Positions 37,969 to 45,810 of a stretch of DNA of 64,000 nucleotides are shown one piece after another; the first letter of the stretch is position 1; every line of letters begins with the position of its first letter. A model generated the notes under the pieces. That model worked only from the letters and a program-made list of their open reading frames with translations. It ran no database searches and was not told the origin of the DNA. Origin of the DNA: Vibrio hepatarius (GTDB lineage: Bacteria > Pseudomonadota > Gammaproteobacteria > Enterobacterales > Vibrionaceae). The position numbers and the translations under genes are program-made. The DNA is taken from assembly GCF_001274785.1 (NCBI RefSeq), contig NZ_LHPI01000018.1, positions 20,813 through 84,812 on the forward strand, in the 5' to 3' direction.

Positions 37969-39201
37969 GTGATCAAAAATTTTGCTGAATTAGAGTTAGA
38001 CCCGAACTTGCTCGAAGCAATCGAAGAAATGGGTTACACCCGTCCAACACAGATTCAAGCTGAAGCGATCCCACAAGCTTTAGAAGGTCGTGACATCCTA
38101 GCCTCTGCGCCAACAGGCACAGGCAAAACGGCTGCGTTCGTGCTGCCTGCACTACAGTTCCTGCAAGACTTCCCACGCCGTAAACCAGGGCCTGCTCGAG
38201 TGTTGATCCTGACGCCAACTCGTGAACTGGCGATGCAGGTTGCTGACCAAGCGCGTGCACTGGCAAAAAATACCAAGCTGAATATCTTCACCATTACTGG
38301 TGGTGTTCAATACCAAGAGCACGCCGATATTCTCGCGACCACGCAAGATATCGTAGTTGCGACACCAGGTCGTTTGATGGAATACATCGAAGCAGAGCGT
38401 TTTGATTGTCGCGCGATCGAATGGCTAATATTAGATGAAGCTGACCGCATGCTGGATATGGGTTTTGGTCCAACAGTAGACCGACTCTCTTCTGAGTGTC
38501 GCTGGCGTAAACAAACCCTTTTGTTCTCCGCAACACTGGAAGGCAAAGGCGTAGAAGGTTTTACCGCTGACCTACTGAAAGAACCAGCAGAAATTGATGC
38601 TGAACCGTCTCGTCGCGAGCGTAAAAAGATCGCTCAGTGGTACCATCGCGCCGATGACATGAACCACAAGCTCGAGCTGCTGAAGAAGATCATCACTGAA
38701 CAAGCTGAACGTTCGATTATTTTCCTTAAAACACGTGATCGTCTTGCCGAGTTGCGCGTTGAACTAGAGAAAGCACAAATTCCGTGTGCTTGGATTCAAG
38801 GCGAAATGCCTCAGGATCGTCGTAACAACGCGATTGCACGTTTCCGTGATGGCACGGTCAACGTACTATTAGCCACTGACGTTGCTGCGCGCGGTATCGA
38901 CTTACCGGACGTTAGCCACGTAATCAACTACGACATGCCACGTAGCGCCGACGTTTACCTACACCGTATCGGCCGTACAGCACGTGCGGGTAAGAAAGGT
39001 AACGCGGTTTCTTTGGTAGAAGCACACGACCAACCGATGATGGACCGTGTTGCACGTTACGTAAAAGAAGAAATCAAAGAGCGCTTTATCAAAGAATTGC
39101 GTCCTAAACACAAAAAACCTGTGTTTAAGAAAAAGAAAAAAGACGACAAGAAAAAGACCGCTACAAAAACGAAAAAGAAAGTCGTAAAAAAGAAAAAGTA
39201 A
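37969..39201 (+). CDS. srmB: DEAD-box RNA helicase SrmB, GTG start
   Basis: A 410-aa RNA helicase aiding 50S subunit assembly. Motifs seen: Q motif region YTRPTQIQAEAIP, motif I ASAPTGTGKTAAF, motif II LDEADRMLD, motif III FSATLE, and motif VI YLHRIGRTARAGK. The tail is very lysine-rich (KKKKKDDKKKTATKTKKK), good for RNA binding. The frame is open from 37900, but GTG 37969 has a ribosome site (GTGGAGA) and starts the family N-terminus. Confidence 0.95.
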   Translation: MIKNFAELELDPNLLEAIEEMGYTRPTQIQAEAIPQALEGRDILASAPTGTGKTAAFVLPALQFLQDFPRRKPGPARVLILTPTRELAMQVADQARALAKNTKLNIFTITGGVQYQEHADILATTQDIVVATPGRLMEYIEAERFDCRAIEWLILDEADRMLDMGFGPTVDRLSSECRWRKQTLLFSATLEGKGVEGFTADLLKEPAEIDAEPSRRERKKIAQWYHRADDMNHKLELLKKIITEQAERSIIFLKTRDRLAELRVELEKAQIPCAWIQGEMPQDRRNNAIARFRDGTVNVLLATDVAARGIDLPDVSHVINYDMPRSADVYLHRIGRTARAGKKGNAVSLVEAHDQPMMDRVARYVKEEIKERFIKELRPKHKKPVFKKKKKDDKKKTATKTKKKVVKKKK

Positions 39202-39220
39202 CTATTACTGTTTAGCTAAT

Positions 39221-39252
39221 AAAAATGCCGCTTCAATCGAAGCGGCATTTTT
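39221..39252. terminator. srmB terminator
   Basis: The perfect stem AAAAATGCCGCTTC-AATC-GAAGCGGCATTTTT can work in both directions. Confidence 0.93.
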
Positions 39253-39367
39253 TATATTGGTATGTAGGCGATGAATAATCGAATCCGGCTATTCGTCACC
39301 TCTTCAAAGCATTTGAAGCTAGAACAAGCGACAAGATTCACGCCTAAAGAGCCCTTCGCTAGACGCT

Positions 39368-39492
39368 ATACTCAAAATAGTTGGTGCTATAGCAAGGCAG
39401 CAATCGAATCTGACCCCAGGAGCATAGTACGCTATGTGACTGGGGCGGATGAGTGAAGCTAACGCATCTAGAGCTCCAAATATGAAGAGTAT
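39368..39492. repeat. ERIC-like palindromic repeat (Vibrio type)
   Basis: A 125-bp element with terminal inverted repeats ATACTC...GAGTAT and an internal core with GACCCCAGGAGCATAG...CTATGTGACTGGGGC. The core resembles the ERIC consensus (GTGACTGGGG), and the length is near the usual ~127 bp. Such imperfect palindromes are dispersed in Vibrio genomes. The right end touches the prfC stop codon, so it would be transcribed as the 3' end of the prfC mRNA. No other copy was seen in this window. Confidence 0.7.
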
Positions 39493-41081
39493 TAGTGTTC
39501 GCGGGTCGCTCGGAACTCAACCTCTGGAAAACGCTCTTTCGCCAAATTCAGATTTACCATCGTTGGTGCGATGTAACTTAGGTTATCACCACCATCCAAC
39601 GCTAGGTTGCTCTGGTTCTTGCGCTTGAACTCTTCCAGTTTTTTCTCGTCGCTGCAGTCAACCCAACGGGCGGTTGCTACGTTTACGCCTTCGTAAATCG
39701 CTTCTACGTTGTATTCTGCTTTCAGACGCGCAACAACCACGTCAAACTGAAGCACACCAACAGCACCCACGATAAGGTCGTTGTTTTGCAGCGGACGGAA
39801 CACCTGTACCGCACCTTCTTCTGAAAGCTGTACTAGACCTTTTAGCAACTGCTTTTGCTTCAATGGATCTTTTAGGCGAATACGACGGAACAGTTCTGGC
39901 GCGAAGTTAGGAATACCTGAGAATTTCAAACTTTCACCTTGTGTAAAGGTATCACCAATTTGGATCGTACCGTGGTTGTGTAAACCAATAATATCGCCTG
40001 CATAGGCGTTTTCTGCACGCGAACGGTCACCCGCCATAAAGGTTACCGCGTCAGAGATATTGATCTGCTTGCCAAGACGAACGTGGTTCATCTTCATACC
40101 TTGGGTGTACGTACCCGACACAATACGCATAAACGCGATACGGTCGCGGTGTTTAGGATCCATGTTTGCCTGAATCTTAAATACAAAGCCTGAGAACTTC
40201 TCTTCGGTCGCTTCGACTTCACGTTCATTTGCCTGACGAGGCATTGGCGCTGGCGCCCACTCAGTCAGGCCATCAAGCATGTGGTCGACACCAAAGTTAC
40301 CCAATGCTGTACCAAAGTACACTGGCGTGAGCTCACCCGCTAAGAACATCTCTTGGTCAAACTCAGGACACGCACCAATAACAAGCTCAAGCTCTTCGCG
40401 CAATTGCTCTGCTAGCTCGGCACCCACTGCTTCATCTAGCTCTGGGTTGTCCAAGCCTTTAACAATACGCAGTTCTTGAATCGTATGGCCTTGACCTGTG
40501 GTGTATAGAATCGTTTCATCACGGTGAATGTGGTAAACACCCTTGAACTCTTTACCACAACCGATTGGCCATGTGATCGGCGCACAGGCAATAGAAAGCT
40601 CGCTTTCTACTTCATCCAGTAGTTCCATTGGATCACGGATATCACGGTCAAGTTTGTTCATGAAAGTGATGATCGGCGTGTCACGCAGACGCGTTACTTC
40701 CATCAATTTACGGGTACGATCCTCAACACCTTTTGCCGCATCGATAACCATCAGACATGAGTCAACCGCGGTTAGCGTTCGGTAGGTATCTTCTGAGAAG
40801 TCTTCGTGTCCCGGAGTATCAAGTAGGTTAACCAGACACTCGTTGTATGGAAACTGCATCACAGAGGTTGTTACCGAGATGCCACGCTCTTTTTCCATTT
40901 CCATCCAGTCGGATTTCGCGTGTTGTGCTGAACCACGACCTTTAACTGTACCCGCAGTCTGAATTGCGCGTCCGAAAAGCAGTACTTTTTCAGTAATGGT
41001 TGTTTTACCCGCATCCGGGTGAGAGATGATAGCAAAGGTCCTTCGCTTATTGATTTCATTAAGAAAATCTTGGTTTGCCAT
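39492..41081 (-). CDS. prfC: Peptide chain release factor 3, 5' end supplied by the ICE
   Basis: A 529-aa GTPase recycling RF1/RF2 from ribosomes. The P loop is in SHPDAGKTTITEK (~18), the G2 region in SVTTSVMQF, DTPGHEDFSEDTYR is G3 and TFMNKLDRD is G4. prfC is the known insertion target of SXT/R391 elements, which carry a replacement 5' end and promoter so RF3 stays intact. The setR switch lying upstream of this prfC is exactly that arrangement. The N-terminal residues (MANQDFLNEIN) are therefore probably ICE-encoded. Confidence 0.95.
   Translation of the reverse strand: MANQDFLNEINKRRTFAIISHPDAGKTTITEKVLLFGRAIQTAGTVKGRGSAQHAKSDWMEMEKERGISVTTSVMQFPYNECLVNLLDTPGHEDFSEDTYRTLTAVDSCLMVIDAAKGVEDRTRKLMEVTRLRDTPIITFMNKLDRDIRDPMELLDEVESELSIACAPITWPIGCGKEFKGVYHIHRDETILYTTGQGHTIQELRIVKGLDNPELDEAVGAELAEQLREELELVIGACPEFDQEMFLAGELTPVYFGTALGNFGVDHMLDGLTEWAPAPMPRQANEREVEATEEKFSGFVFKIQANMDPKHRDRIAFMRIVSGTYTQGMKMNHVRLGKQINISDAVTFMAGDRSRAENAYAGDIIGLHNHGTIQIGDTFTQGESLKFSGIPNFAPELFRRIRLKDPLKQKQLLKGLVQLSEEGAVQVFRPLQNNDLIVGAVGVLQFDVVVARLKAEYNVEAIYEGVNVATARWVDCSDEKKLEEFKRKNQSNLALDGGDNLSYIAPTMVNLNLAKERFPEVEFRATREH
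41016..41048. other. Probable attachment junction (attR side) inside prfC
   Basis: SXT/R391 integrase recombines within the 5' end of prfC. I place the junction approximately at codons 12-22 (RRTFAIISHPDAG), where the chromosomal and ICE-borne sequences must be alike. Only one junction is in view, so the core cannot be defined by comparison. Confidence 0.4.
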
Positions 41082-41337
41082 GTATAAATTCTTTTAGTTT
41101 GTACACGGATTTGTACACACTTTTGGAAGTACTCTCTTTTCAGTTCTTCGCTTGTCAAATCCGTCGTGTTAATCGTAATTGGCCGCTATTTTCGCTGATC
41201 TTGACTTTATAAACAATCAATGGTTATCTAATCGGTTACCATTTACTCTCAGCGTGCACCAATGCTCAGTTGTAGCTGTTTGCAATCGTTGCTTCTTCAG
41301 CTAATGAACAACTGTGGCTAAACCACAAATTCCTTCG
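41082..41337. other. ICE end region between prfC and setR
   Basis: A 256-bp non-coding region that must supply the prfC promoter on the minus strand and possibly integrase arm sites. Two TGTACAAA direct repeats (near 41100 and 41113, minus strand) lie just upstream of the prfC start, and GGTTA occurs twice near 41222-41238. A weak hairpin GTGG-CTAAA-CCAC at 41313-41325 may end setR transcription. Confidence 0.45.
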
Positions 41338-41985
41338 CTACCAGAAATCGATGATAGCTTGTCGTACTACACCGATGATGGTGCAGTTGCCGTTGATCGG
41401 TATTGCAGGGTATTGCGGGTTCAAAGGTTTTAGATACTTCTGTTCACCATCAATAACCAACTGCTTAAAGGTTGCTTCTTTCGAATCATCCAAACGCGCA
41501 ACAACCAATGAACCTGAAGAGTAAGGTAACTCAGGATCAACAACGATCACTGCCCCCTCAGGTATGGATTTTTTTCCGCTTGGATTTTCCATACTGTCGC
41601 CTTTTACGCGAAGTGCGAAACAACCCTCATGTGCTTTCCCAGTGACTTCACGCCACTCCTCAGCATCTTCATGGGCAAATCCCTCCGCTATTTCAGTCCA
41701 ATCACCGGCCTGAACCCAGTTAATGAGAGGAATTCTTCCCTTAATATCAGGCCCGACTTCTACATTACCGACCCCCAAGCCAATCTCGCCATCACCTGTG
41801 GCGAGCCAATGAGCATTCACGCGAAGCGCCTCCGCGATCTGCATGGTGTAACGAGACCTAGCCGATTTACCAGAGCAAATCTGGCTGATCGACTGCTGTT
41901 TGATACCAATGCGACGAGCCAACTCAGACTGAGTTACCCCAGTAAGCTGCAAGGCATGGTTTAGTCGTTCGGATAAAGTTTTCAT
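41338..41985 (-). CDS. setR: CI-like master repressor SetR
   Basis: A 215-aa lambda-CI-type repressor of ICE transfer. The N-terminal HTH_3 domain contains SELARRIGIKQQSISQICSG (~19). The C-terminal S24/LexA-type domain has the self-cleavage site Ala-Gly (WVQAGDW, ~90-96), the catalytic Ser in VKGDSMENP and the Lys in EATFKQL. SOS damage and RecA trigger autocleavage, freeing setDC expression. It is divergent from the Cro-like gene, with the operators between. Confidence 0.95.
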   Translation of the reverse strand: MKTLSERLNHALQLTGVTQSELARRIGIKQQSISQICSGKSARSRYTMQIAEALRVNAHWLATGDGEIGLGVGNVEVGPDIKGRIPLINWVQAGDWTEIAEGFAHEDAEEWREVTGKAHEGCFALRVKGDSMENPSGKKSIPEGAVIVVDPELPYSSGSLVVARLDDSKEATFKQLVIDGEQKYLKPLNPQYPAIPINGNCTIIGVVRQAIIDFW

Positions 41986-41997
41986 AAGCCCGCATTC

Positions 41998-42090
41998 TAC
42001 AAATAAAACTGTAGTCTTTCAACAATTTTAACTGTTGACTTATCTACAGTTTAAACTGTAACATTCAATCTTGTAACAGTTATTATTGTA
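41998..42090. promoter_or_regulatory. Four SetR/Cro operator palindromes
   Basis: Four 16-bp imperfect palindromes of the type TACAGTTTAAACTGTA lie between setR and the Cro-like gene: 41998-42013, 42021-42036, 42045-42060 (perfect) and 42075-42090. Centres are 23, 24 and 30 bp apart. The arrangement is that of a lambda-like switch controlling both promoters. The number agrees with the four operators I recall for this intergenic region of SXT. Confidence 0.85.
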
Positions 42091-42102
42091 ATAGGAGACG
42101 GT

Positions 42103-42354
42103 ATGGAAGTGTTCAAAACGACACAAAAACATCTCCGCCGTGCCATTGACTTGGTCGGCGGGCAATCAGCATTAGCAAGAGCCATCAACTCAAAACAGCA
42201 AAACGTCTGGTTTTGGTTGAATAAATCAGGGCGTGTTCCCGCTGAATTCGTTTTACCCATCGAACAAGCTACGCAAGGACAGGTAACCCGATCTCAGTTA
42301 AGACCGGACATCTATCCCGAATGCCCAAGCGAGCTGAAAGCCAGTAACCAGTAG
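42103..42354 (+). CDS. Cro-like regulator of the ICE switch
   Basis: An 83-aa protein with a YdaS/Cro-type helix-turn-helix (LVGGQSALARAINSKQQNVW, ~17-36) and the ending common to Cro-like YdaS proteins (ATQGQVTRSQLRPDIYP). The ribosome site AGGAGA precedes ATG 42103. It opposes SetR at the operators and is first in the transcript leading to setD and setC. Confidence 0.88.
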   Translation: MEVFKTTQKHLRRAIDLVGGQSALARAINSKQQNVWFWLNKSGRVPAEFVLPIEQATQGQVTRSQLRPDIYPECPSELKASNQ

Positions 42355-42409
42355 GATTAAGGGCAAGTAATGGTCAGCATTTTACGTAAACACAGAAGCG
42401 AGTACCTCC

Positions 42410-43279
42410 ATGCGTGATTATGGCAAGGTCTATACCCGCTTTTGGCTAAAGCAAAACGTTTTGTCCTGGAGTGACTCTGCGAAGTTGCTAGGACTGTATT
42501 TGCTTACATGCCCACATTGTAATTTGCTTGGCTGCTTTCGACTGCCGATTGGTTACGTTGCTTCTGACTTGAACTGGGATGAGCAACAGGTTGCCAAGGC
42601 GTTAAGTGAGTTAGAACAAGATCAGTTCCTGATTCGTTGCGAGGGATCTGGTTGGACTTTGATTCGAAGCTTTCTGAAGCACAACCCAATCGAAAACCCA
42701 AACCAAGGTAAGGCAGCCTTTCGGTTGCTTAAAGATGTACCTGCCGACTTCGTTGGTATGGCATCGCTTTTGAAATCTCTTGCCGCTTTTCAAGCTCGGC
42801 TTCCAGAAGAATTTTCATCATTGTTTATGCCTGATGGCAACCCGGTAAGGGACTCTCAACGGTCGGATGACTCTGAGAGAAGCAATAAACCAACAGTTAA
42901 AACTGTTGACCAGATACAGTTTGAAGACTTCTGGGATGTACAAATACGCAAAGAAAAAAAAGCGAAAGCCAAAGAAGAATGGCTACGCATGGGCCTCAAT
43001 GAAGACCATGAACTCGCCTTGGAAGTGCTAACACGCTGGAAAGAGCAACGAGACAACCGATTGCAGTATCAAGATCGGACTAAGACCCCTATGCCACATA
43101 ACTGGCTTTTAAACCGGCAATGGGAAGACGAGTACGTTCGCATTGATGAAGTACAGCAATCATCGACGAGCCTAAAGGGCAGCAATCACCAATTGAATAT
43201 TGAAGAAAGCAATCGCCGCATTGCTGAAAGCTGGGCCGGACCAGGTATTCGGGAGGTTCGTTCAAGTGCAGGAGGTTGA
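42410..43279 (+). CDS. Phage replication-protein-like ICE protein
   Basis: A 289-aa protein whose N-terminal ~100 residues look like a winged-helix domain (SAKLLGLYLLTCPHCNLLG...LNWDEQQVAKALSELEQDQFL), as in phage O/DnaT-type initiators. A charged linker (~140-180) and a C-terminal DnaT/helicase-loader-like segment (FWDVQIRKEKKAKAKEEW...PMPHNWLLNRQWEDE) follow. Its place right after cro is that of lambda O. It overlaps the next gene by 14 nt. The function in the ICE is unknown. Confidence 0.7.
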   Translation: MRDYGKVYTRFWLKQNVLSWSDSAKLLGLYLLTCPHCNLLGCFRLPIGYVASDLNWDEQQVAKALSELEQDQFLIRCEGSGWTLIRSFLKHNPIENPNQGKAAFRLLKDVPADFVGMASLLKSLAAFQARLPEEFSSLFMPDGNPVRDSQRSDDSERSNKPTVKTVDQIQFEDFWDVQIRKEKKAKAKEEWLRMGLNEDHELALEVLTRWKEQRDNRLQYQDRTKTPMPHNWLLNRQWEDEYVRIDEVQQSSTSLKGSNHQLNIEESNRRIAESWAGPGIREVRSSAGG

Positions 43280-43928
43280 TAAACGCGAGTTTGCTGAAAT
43301 TTGGGGAGCAGCTTGGGCCATGTATGGCAAAAGCGTATCACCGCAATTGCTATCCATCGCATTTGAAGCCCTTCGTGCTTATAGCATTGAAGAAGTGCGA
43401 ATCGGTCTGACTCGGCATATTCAATCACCGGATACTGGGCAATTTTTTCCAAAGCCCGCTGACGTCATCAAGCATATCGACGGCAACTCAGGTTCAAGAG
43501 CCATGGTTGCTTGGAACAAAGTTGACAAGGCTGTTCGTCAGGTTGGCGCTTGGACATCCGTGATGTTTGACGATGCGCTTATCCACCGCGTGATTTCAGA
43601 CATGGGTGGATGGGTTGAACTCTGCAAGGTTGATGACAGGGAATACCCCTTTAAGCAAAAAGAGTTTTTAACACGCTACCAGGCTTACTTGCTGCGGGAC
43701 GAAGTGGGTGAATACCCAAGGCTATTACAGGGTATTGCAGACCATCAGAACCAGCAAAAAGGATTTGATATGCAAGCGCCGGTTGCCGTAGGCGACTGGT
43801 CAAAAGCGGCACAAGTTTATACGAGAGGCATCGCCGACTTTAGCGCAGTGCCATTAAAAAGAATAAGCCCGAAAGCCATTCAGGCGCTTCTCGGAAATCA
43901 ATTAGAGGACAAAAATGAAAACGATTAA
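43266..43928 (+). CDS. DUF6475-like ICE protein, GTG start
   Basis: A 220-aa protein of the DUF6475 type (EIWGAAWAMYGKSVSPQLLS; HIQSPDTGQFFPKPADVIKHI), a family often next to phage replication genes. The frame is open from 43200, but GTG 43266, with GGGAGG nine nt upstream, gives the sensible start and a short overlap with the previous gene. It could act like a helicase loader by position (lambda P), which is speculative. Confidence 0.7.
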   Translation: MQEVDKREFAEIWGAAWAMYGKSVSPQLLSIAFEALRAYSIEEVRIGLTRHIQSPDTGQFFPKPADVIKHIDGNSGSRAMVAWNKVDKAVRQVGAWTSVMFDDALIHRVISDMGGWVELCKVDDREYPFKQKEFLTRYQAYLLRDEVGEYPRLLQGIADHQNQQKGFDMQAPVAVGDWSKAAQVYTRGIADFSAVPLKRISPKAIQALLGNQLEDKNEND

Positions 43929-44463
43929 AGCAAAAACCATTGCCCTAGTGATAGCCATGTCCGCAAGCACTTCAGTCTATGCGTTTCCGGGCTATCAGTG
44001 GGAAAAAGCAGCACATAGCGTTGGTATTGATCCAGTCATGCTCTACGCCGTTGCCTTGGCTGAGTCGGCCTCACATCGTGGTCTCAACATGACCAGTCCA
44101 TGGCCATACGCAATTCGCAATGGTTCAAACGCAACCTACGCCAAATCTAAGACAGAAGCAGAGCAACTGTTAAACCAGGCACTGCAAGAGACTGAAAAAT
44201 ATCAGCTCGATATTGGCCTTATGCAAATCAATTTGCATTGGCATGGGCATCGGGTGAGCTCAGCAGCGGAACTGCTAGACCCCATCACCAACCTTACGGT
44301 CGGCTCAAGTATTTTGGCCGAAGCAATCAAGTCTTCACCAAATGATTTAGAGCTTGGCATAGGCCGCTATCACAGTTGGAACGAAGAGCGTGCACGCTGG
44401 TATGGGCAAAGAGTGCTTTCTATCTATCGCAATATTTTACATGAACTGGAGGTCCGTCAATGA
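43915..44463 (+). CDS. Secreted lytic transglycosylase
   Basis: A 182-aa SLT-domain protein with a signal peptide (residues 1-23, ending SVYA-FPG). The catalytic Glu is in YAVALAESAS (~49), followed by QLDIGLMQIN and the typical NLTVGSSILAEAI. It likely opens peptidoglycan for the mating channel. It overlaps the previous gene by 14 nt and setD by 4 nt. Confidence 0.87.
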   Translation: MKTIKAKTIALVIAMSASTSVYAFPGYQWEKAAHSVGIDPVMLYAVALAESASHRGLNMTSPWPYAIRNGSNATYAKSKTEAEQLLNQALQETEKYQLDIGLMQINLHWHGHRVSSAAELLDPITNLTVGSSILAEAIKSSPNDLELGIGRYHSWNEERARWYGQRVLSIYRNILHELEVRQ

Positions 44464-44759
44464 CAACCAATCAACAAGACTTCTATCAATTAAATTTGGC
44501 GTACCTACACGCAGCACGAGAATTGGCGCGAATTGATCCGCAAGAGGCCGTCTTGCGCTTTGGACTTACACGCGACGTGGTTGATGCTCTGATTAATGCT
44601 GGTGTTGACGACCTGCAACGAGTGGCGACCTCATCATTCATGCTGTTTCAACCAAGGGGTAACCAAAGCCAACTGATTGAGATGGTGAAGAGCAAAGGCA
44701 CAGGTATCCCAAGAATCGCTTATTTATTATCAACCCTAAACAACAAGGGGGATGCATGA
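44460..44759 (+). CDS. setD: FlhD-like activator subunit SetD
   Basis: A 99-aa small helical protein (YLHAARELARIDPQEAVLRFGL) of FlhD-like size. With SetC it forms the master activator of SXT/R391 conjugation and excision genes. It overlaps the transglycosylase stop and the setC start by ATGA, so translation is coupled. Confidence 0.92.
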   Translation: MTTNQQDFYQLNLAYLHAARELARIDPQEAVLRFGLTRDVVDALINAGVDDLQRVATSSFMLFQPRGNQSQLIEMVKSKGTGIPRIAYLLSTLNNKGDA

Positions 44760-45289
44760 TTGATAACCTGTCCAAAAGTGAGCTATTTACCCGAGCCTCG
44801 CTGCTTATTAAATACGGATTTCGAACAACCATTATCGCGCTCGATACAGGTTTGCCAATCCACATTATCAGAAGGCTCCACAAAGAAGTGACTGGCAAGT
44901 CACCTTGTCCTGGTCAATTGCCAGAATCTGATGCCATCGTCAAAAGCAGAAGAGCATTAGTTGAAGGCTCCCTGCTTATGGCGCTTTATGTCAATATTGG
45001 TGGTGATAATGTCTACAAGCAATTAAATATCGATGCTTTGATGAAGGCTTACGATGCGTATTTGGTTGCAAGAAAAGAAGCAGATCTTCCAGCTGAGATC
45101 CCCTGGAAAAAACTGACCATCAATGAAGGTTGGGTTCTAGCTCGTGATTTAAGATCACAGCTTGCATCCTTACACCGGTGTCGATGCGGCAGTCTGTATT
45201 TGACGGTATCACAACAGCGCATTCAGCTTAAATGTCCTGTGTGTGAGATTATGGCCGAGCAAACCACTAGAGCACTTTTTGAGAACTAA
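44756..45289 (+). CDS. setC: FlhC-like activator subunit SetC
   Basis: A 177-aa FlhC-family protein. The C-terminal zinc site has four Cys (HRCRCGSLYL...LKCPVCEI, ~142-164) as in FlhC. SetCD turns on the int/xis and tra operons after SetR is inactivated. The start overlaps setD by 4 nt. Confidence 0.94.
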   Translation: MIDNLSKSELFTRASLLIKYGFRTTIIALDTGLPIHIIRRLHKEVTGKSPCPGQLPESDAIVKSRRALVEGSLLMALYVNIGGDNVYKQLNIDALMKAYDAYLVARKEADLPAEIPWKKLTINEGWVLARDLRSQLASLHRCRCGSLYLTVSQQRIQLKCPVCEIMAEQTTRALFEN

Positions 45290-45346
45290 CATGCAGATGC
45301 ATGATTTGATTGTGCACCTCCCGTGCACTTTGAGAGTACTAAGAAG

Positions 45347-45778
45347 ATGACAAACTTACTTAAATCTTTACCAGCACGCTGCTGGTTTATATCACTGGGG
45401 CTTTTTCTGGCGACTTTGGCTGCGGCTCATTTCTTTCCTTCAGAAATATTAACGGCATCTGCCAAGTTAGCGGCTTTGCCATTTCTGTTCTGCACCGTCG
45501 TTTTTTTCAGCTACTTGGGTTTCAAAGCGACCTGTAATCCCATCGGACTTATAGCCATAATCACTATGCTTGTAGCAATCGCATATTGGCAAGCGAGTTG
45601 GACAATTGTTGGTTTGGGACTCTCTTTCTTAGCTATTTGTACTGGAATTAGATTCTTGAGTAGCCAAGTTAAAGATTCGGGTAGAACTTTGAGCATTGAA
45701 GAAAAATGGTATTGGTATAAGCTCCATTCGTTTTTTGATGGCTTTTATCCAAGGTATCCCAAAAAGCCAAAAAAATAG
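45347..45778 (+). CDS. eex: Entry exclusion protein Eex
   Basis: A 143-aa inner-membrane protein with several hydrophobic segments (residues ~10-115) and a polar C-terminal tail (SQVKDSGRTLSIEEKWYW). It blocks entry of a second ICE of the same exclusion group by contact with donor TraG. GTG 45323 gives a longer frame, but ATG 45347 matches the 143-aa length I recall for SXT Eex. It converges on traG, which carries the matching specificity residues. Confidence 0.85.
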   Translation: MTNLLKSLPARCWFISLGLFLATLAAAHFFPSEILTASAKLAALPFLFCTVVFFSYLGFKATCNPIGLIAIITMLVAIAYWQASWTIVGLGLSFLAICTGIRFLSSQVKDSGRTLSIEEKWYWYKLHSFFDGFYPRYPKKPKK

Positions 45779-45800
45779 CCAGCCAACCACAAGCTGGCTA
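45776..45800. terminator. Bidirectional hairpin between eex and traG
   Basis: The stem TAGCCAGC-N9-GCTGGCTA lies between the converging genes, with an A-run on the left. T-runs are weak on the right. Confidence 0.65.
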
Positions 45801-45810
45801 CCTTCTATTT

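Noticed and set aside
39368..39492. Imperfect palindrome considered as an integron attC (VCR) site or an IS remnant
   Set aside because: No integrase-type core sites or cassette gene, no transposase fragment; the core and length fit ERIC-like elements.
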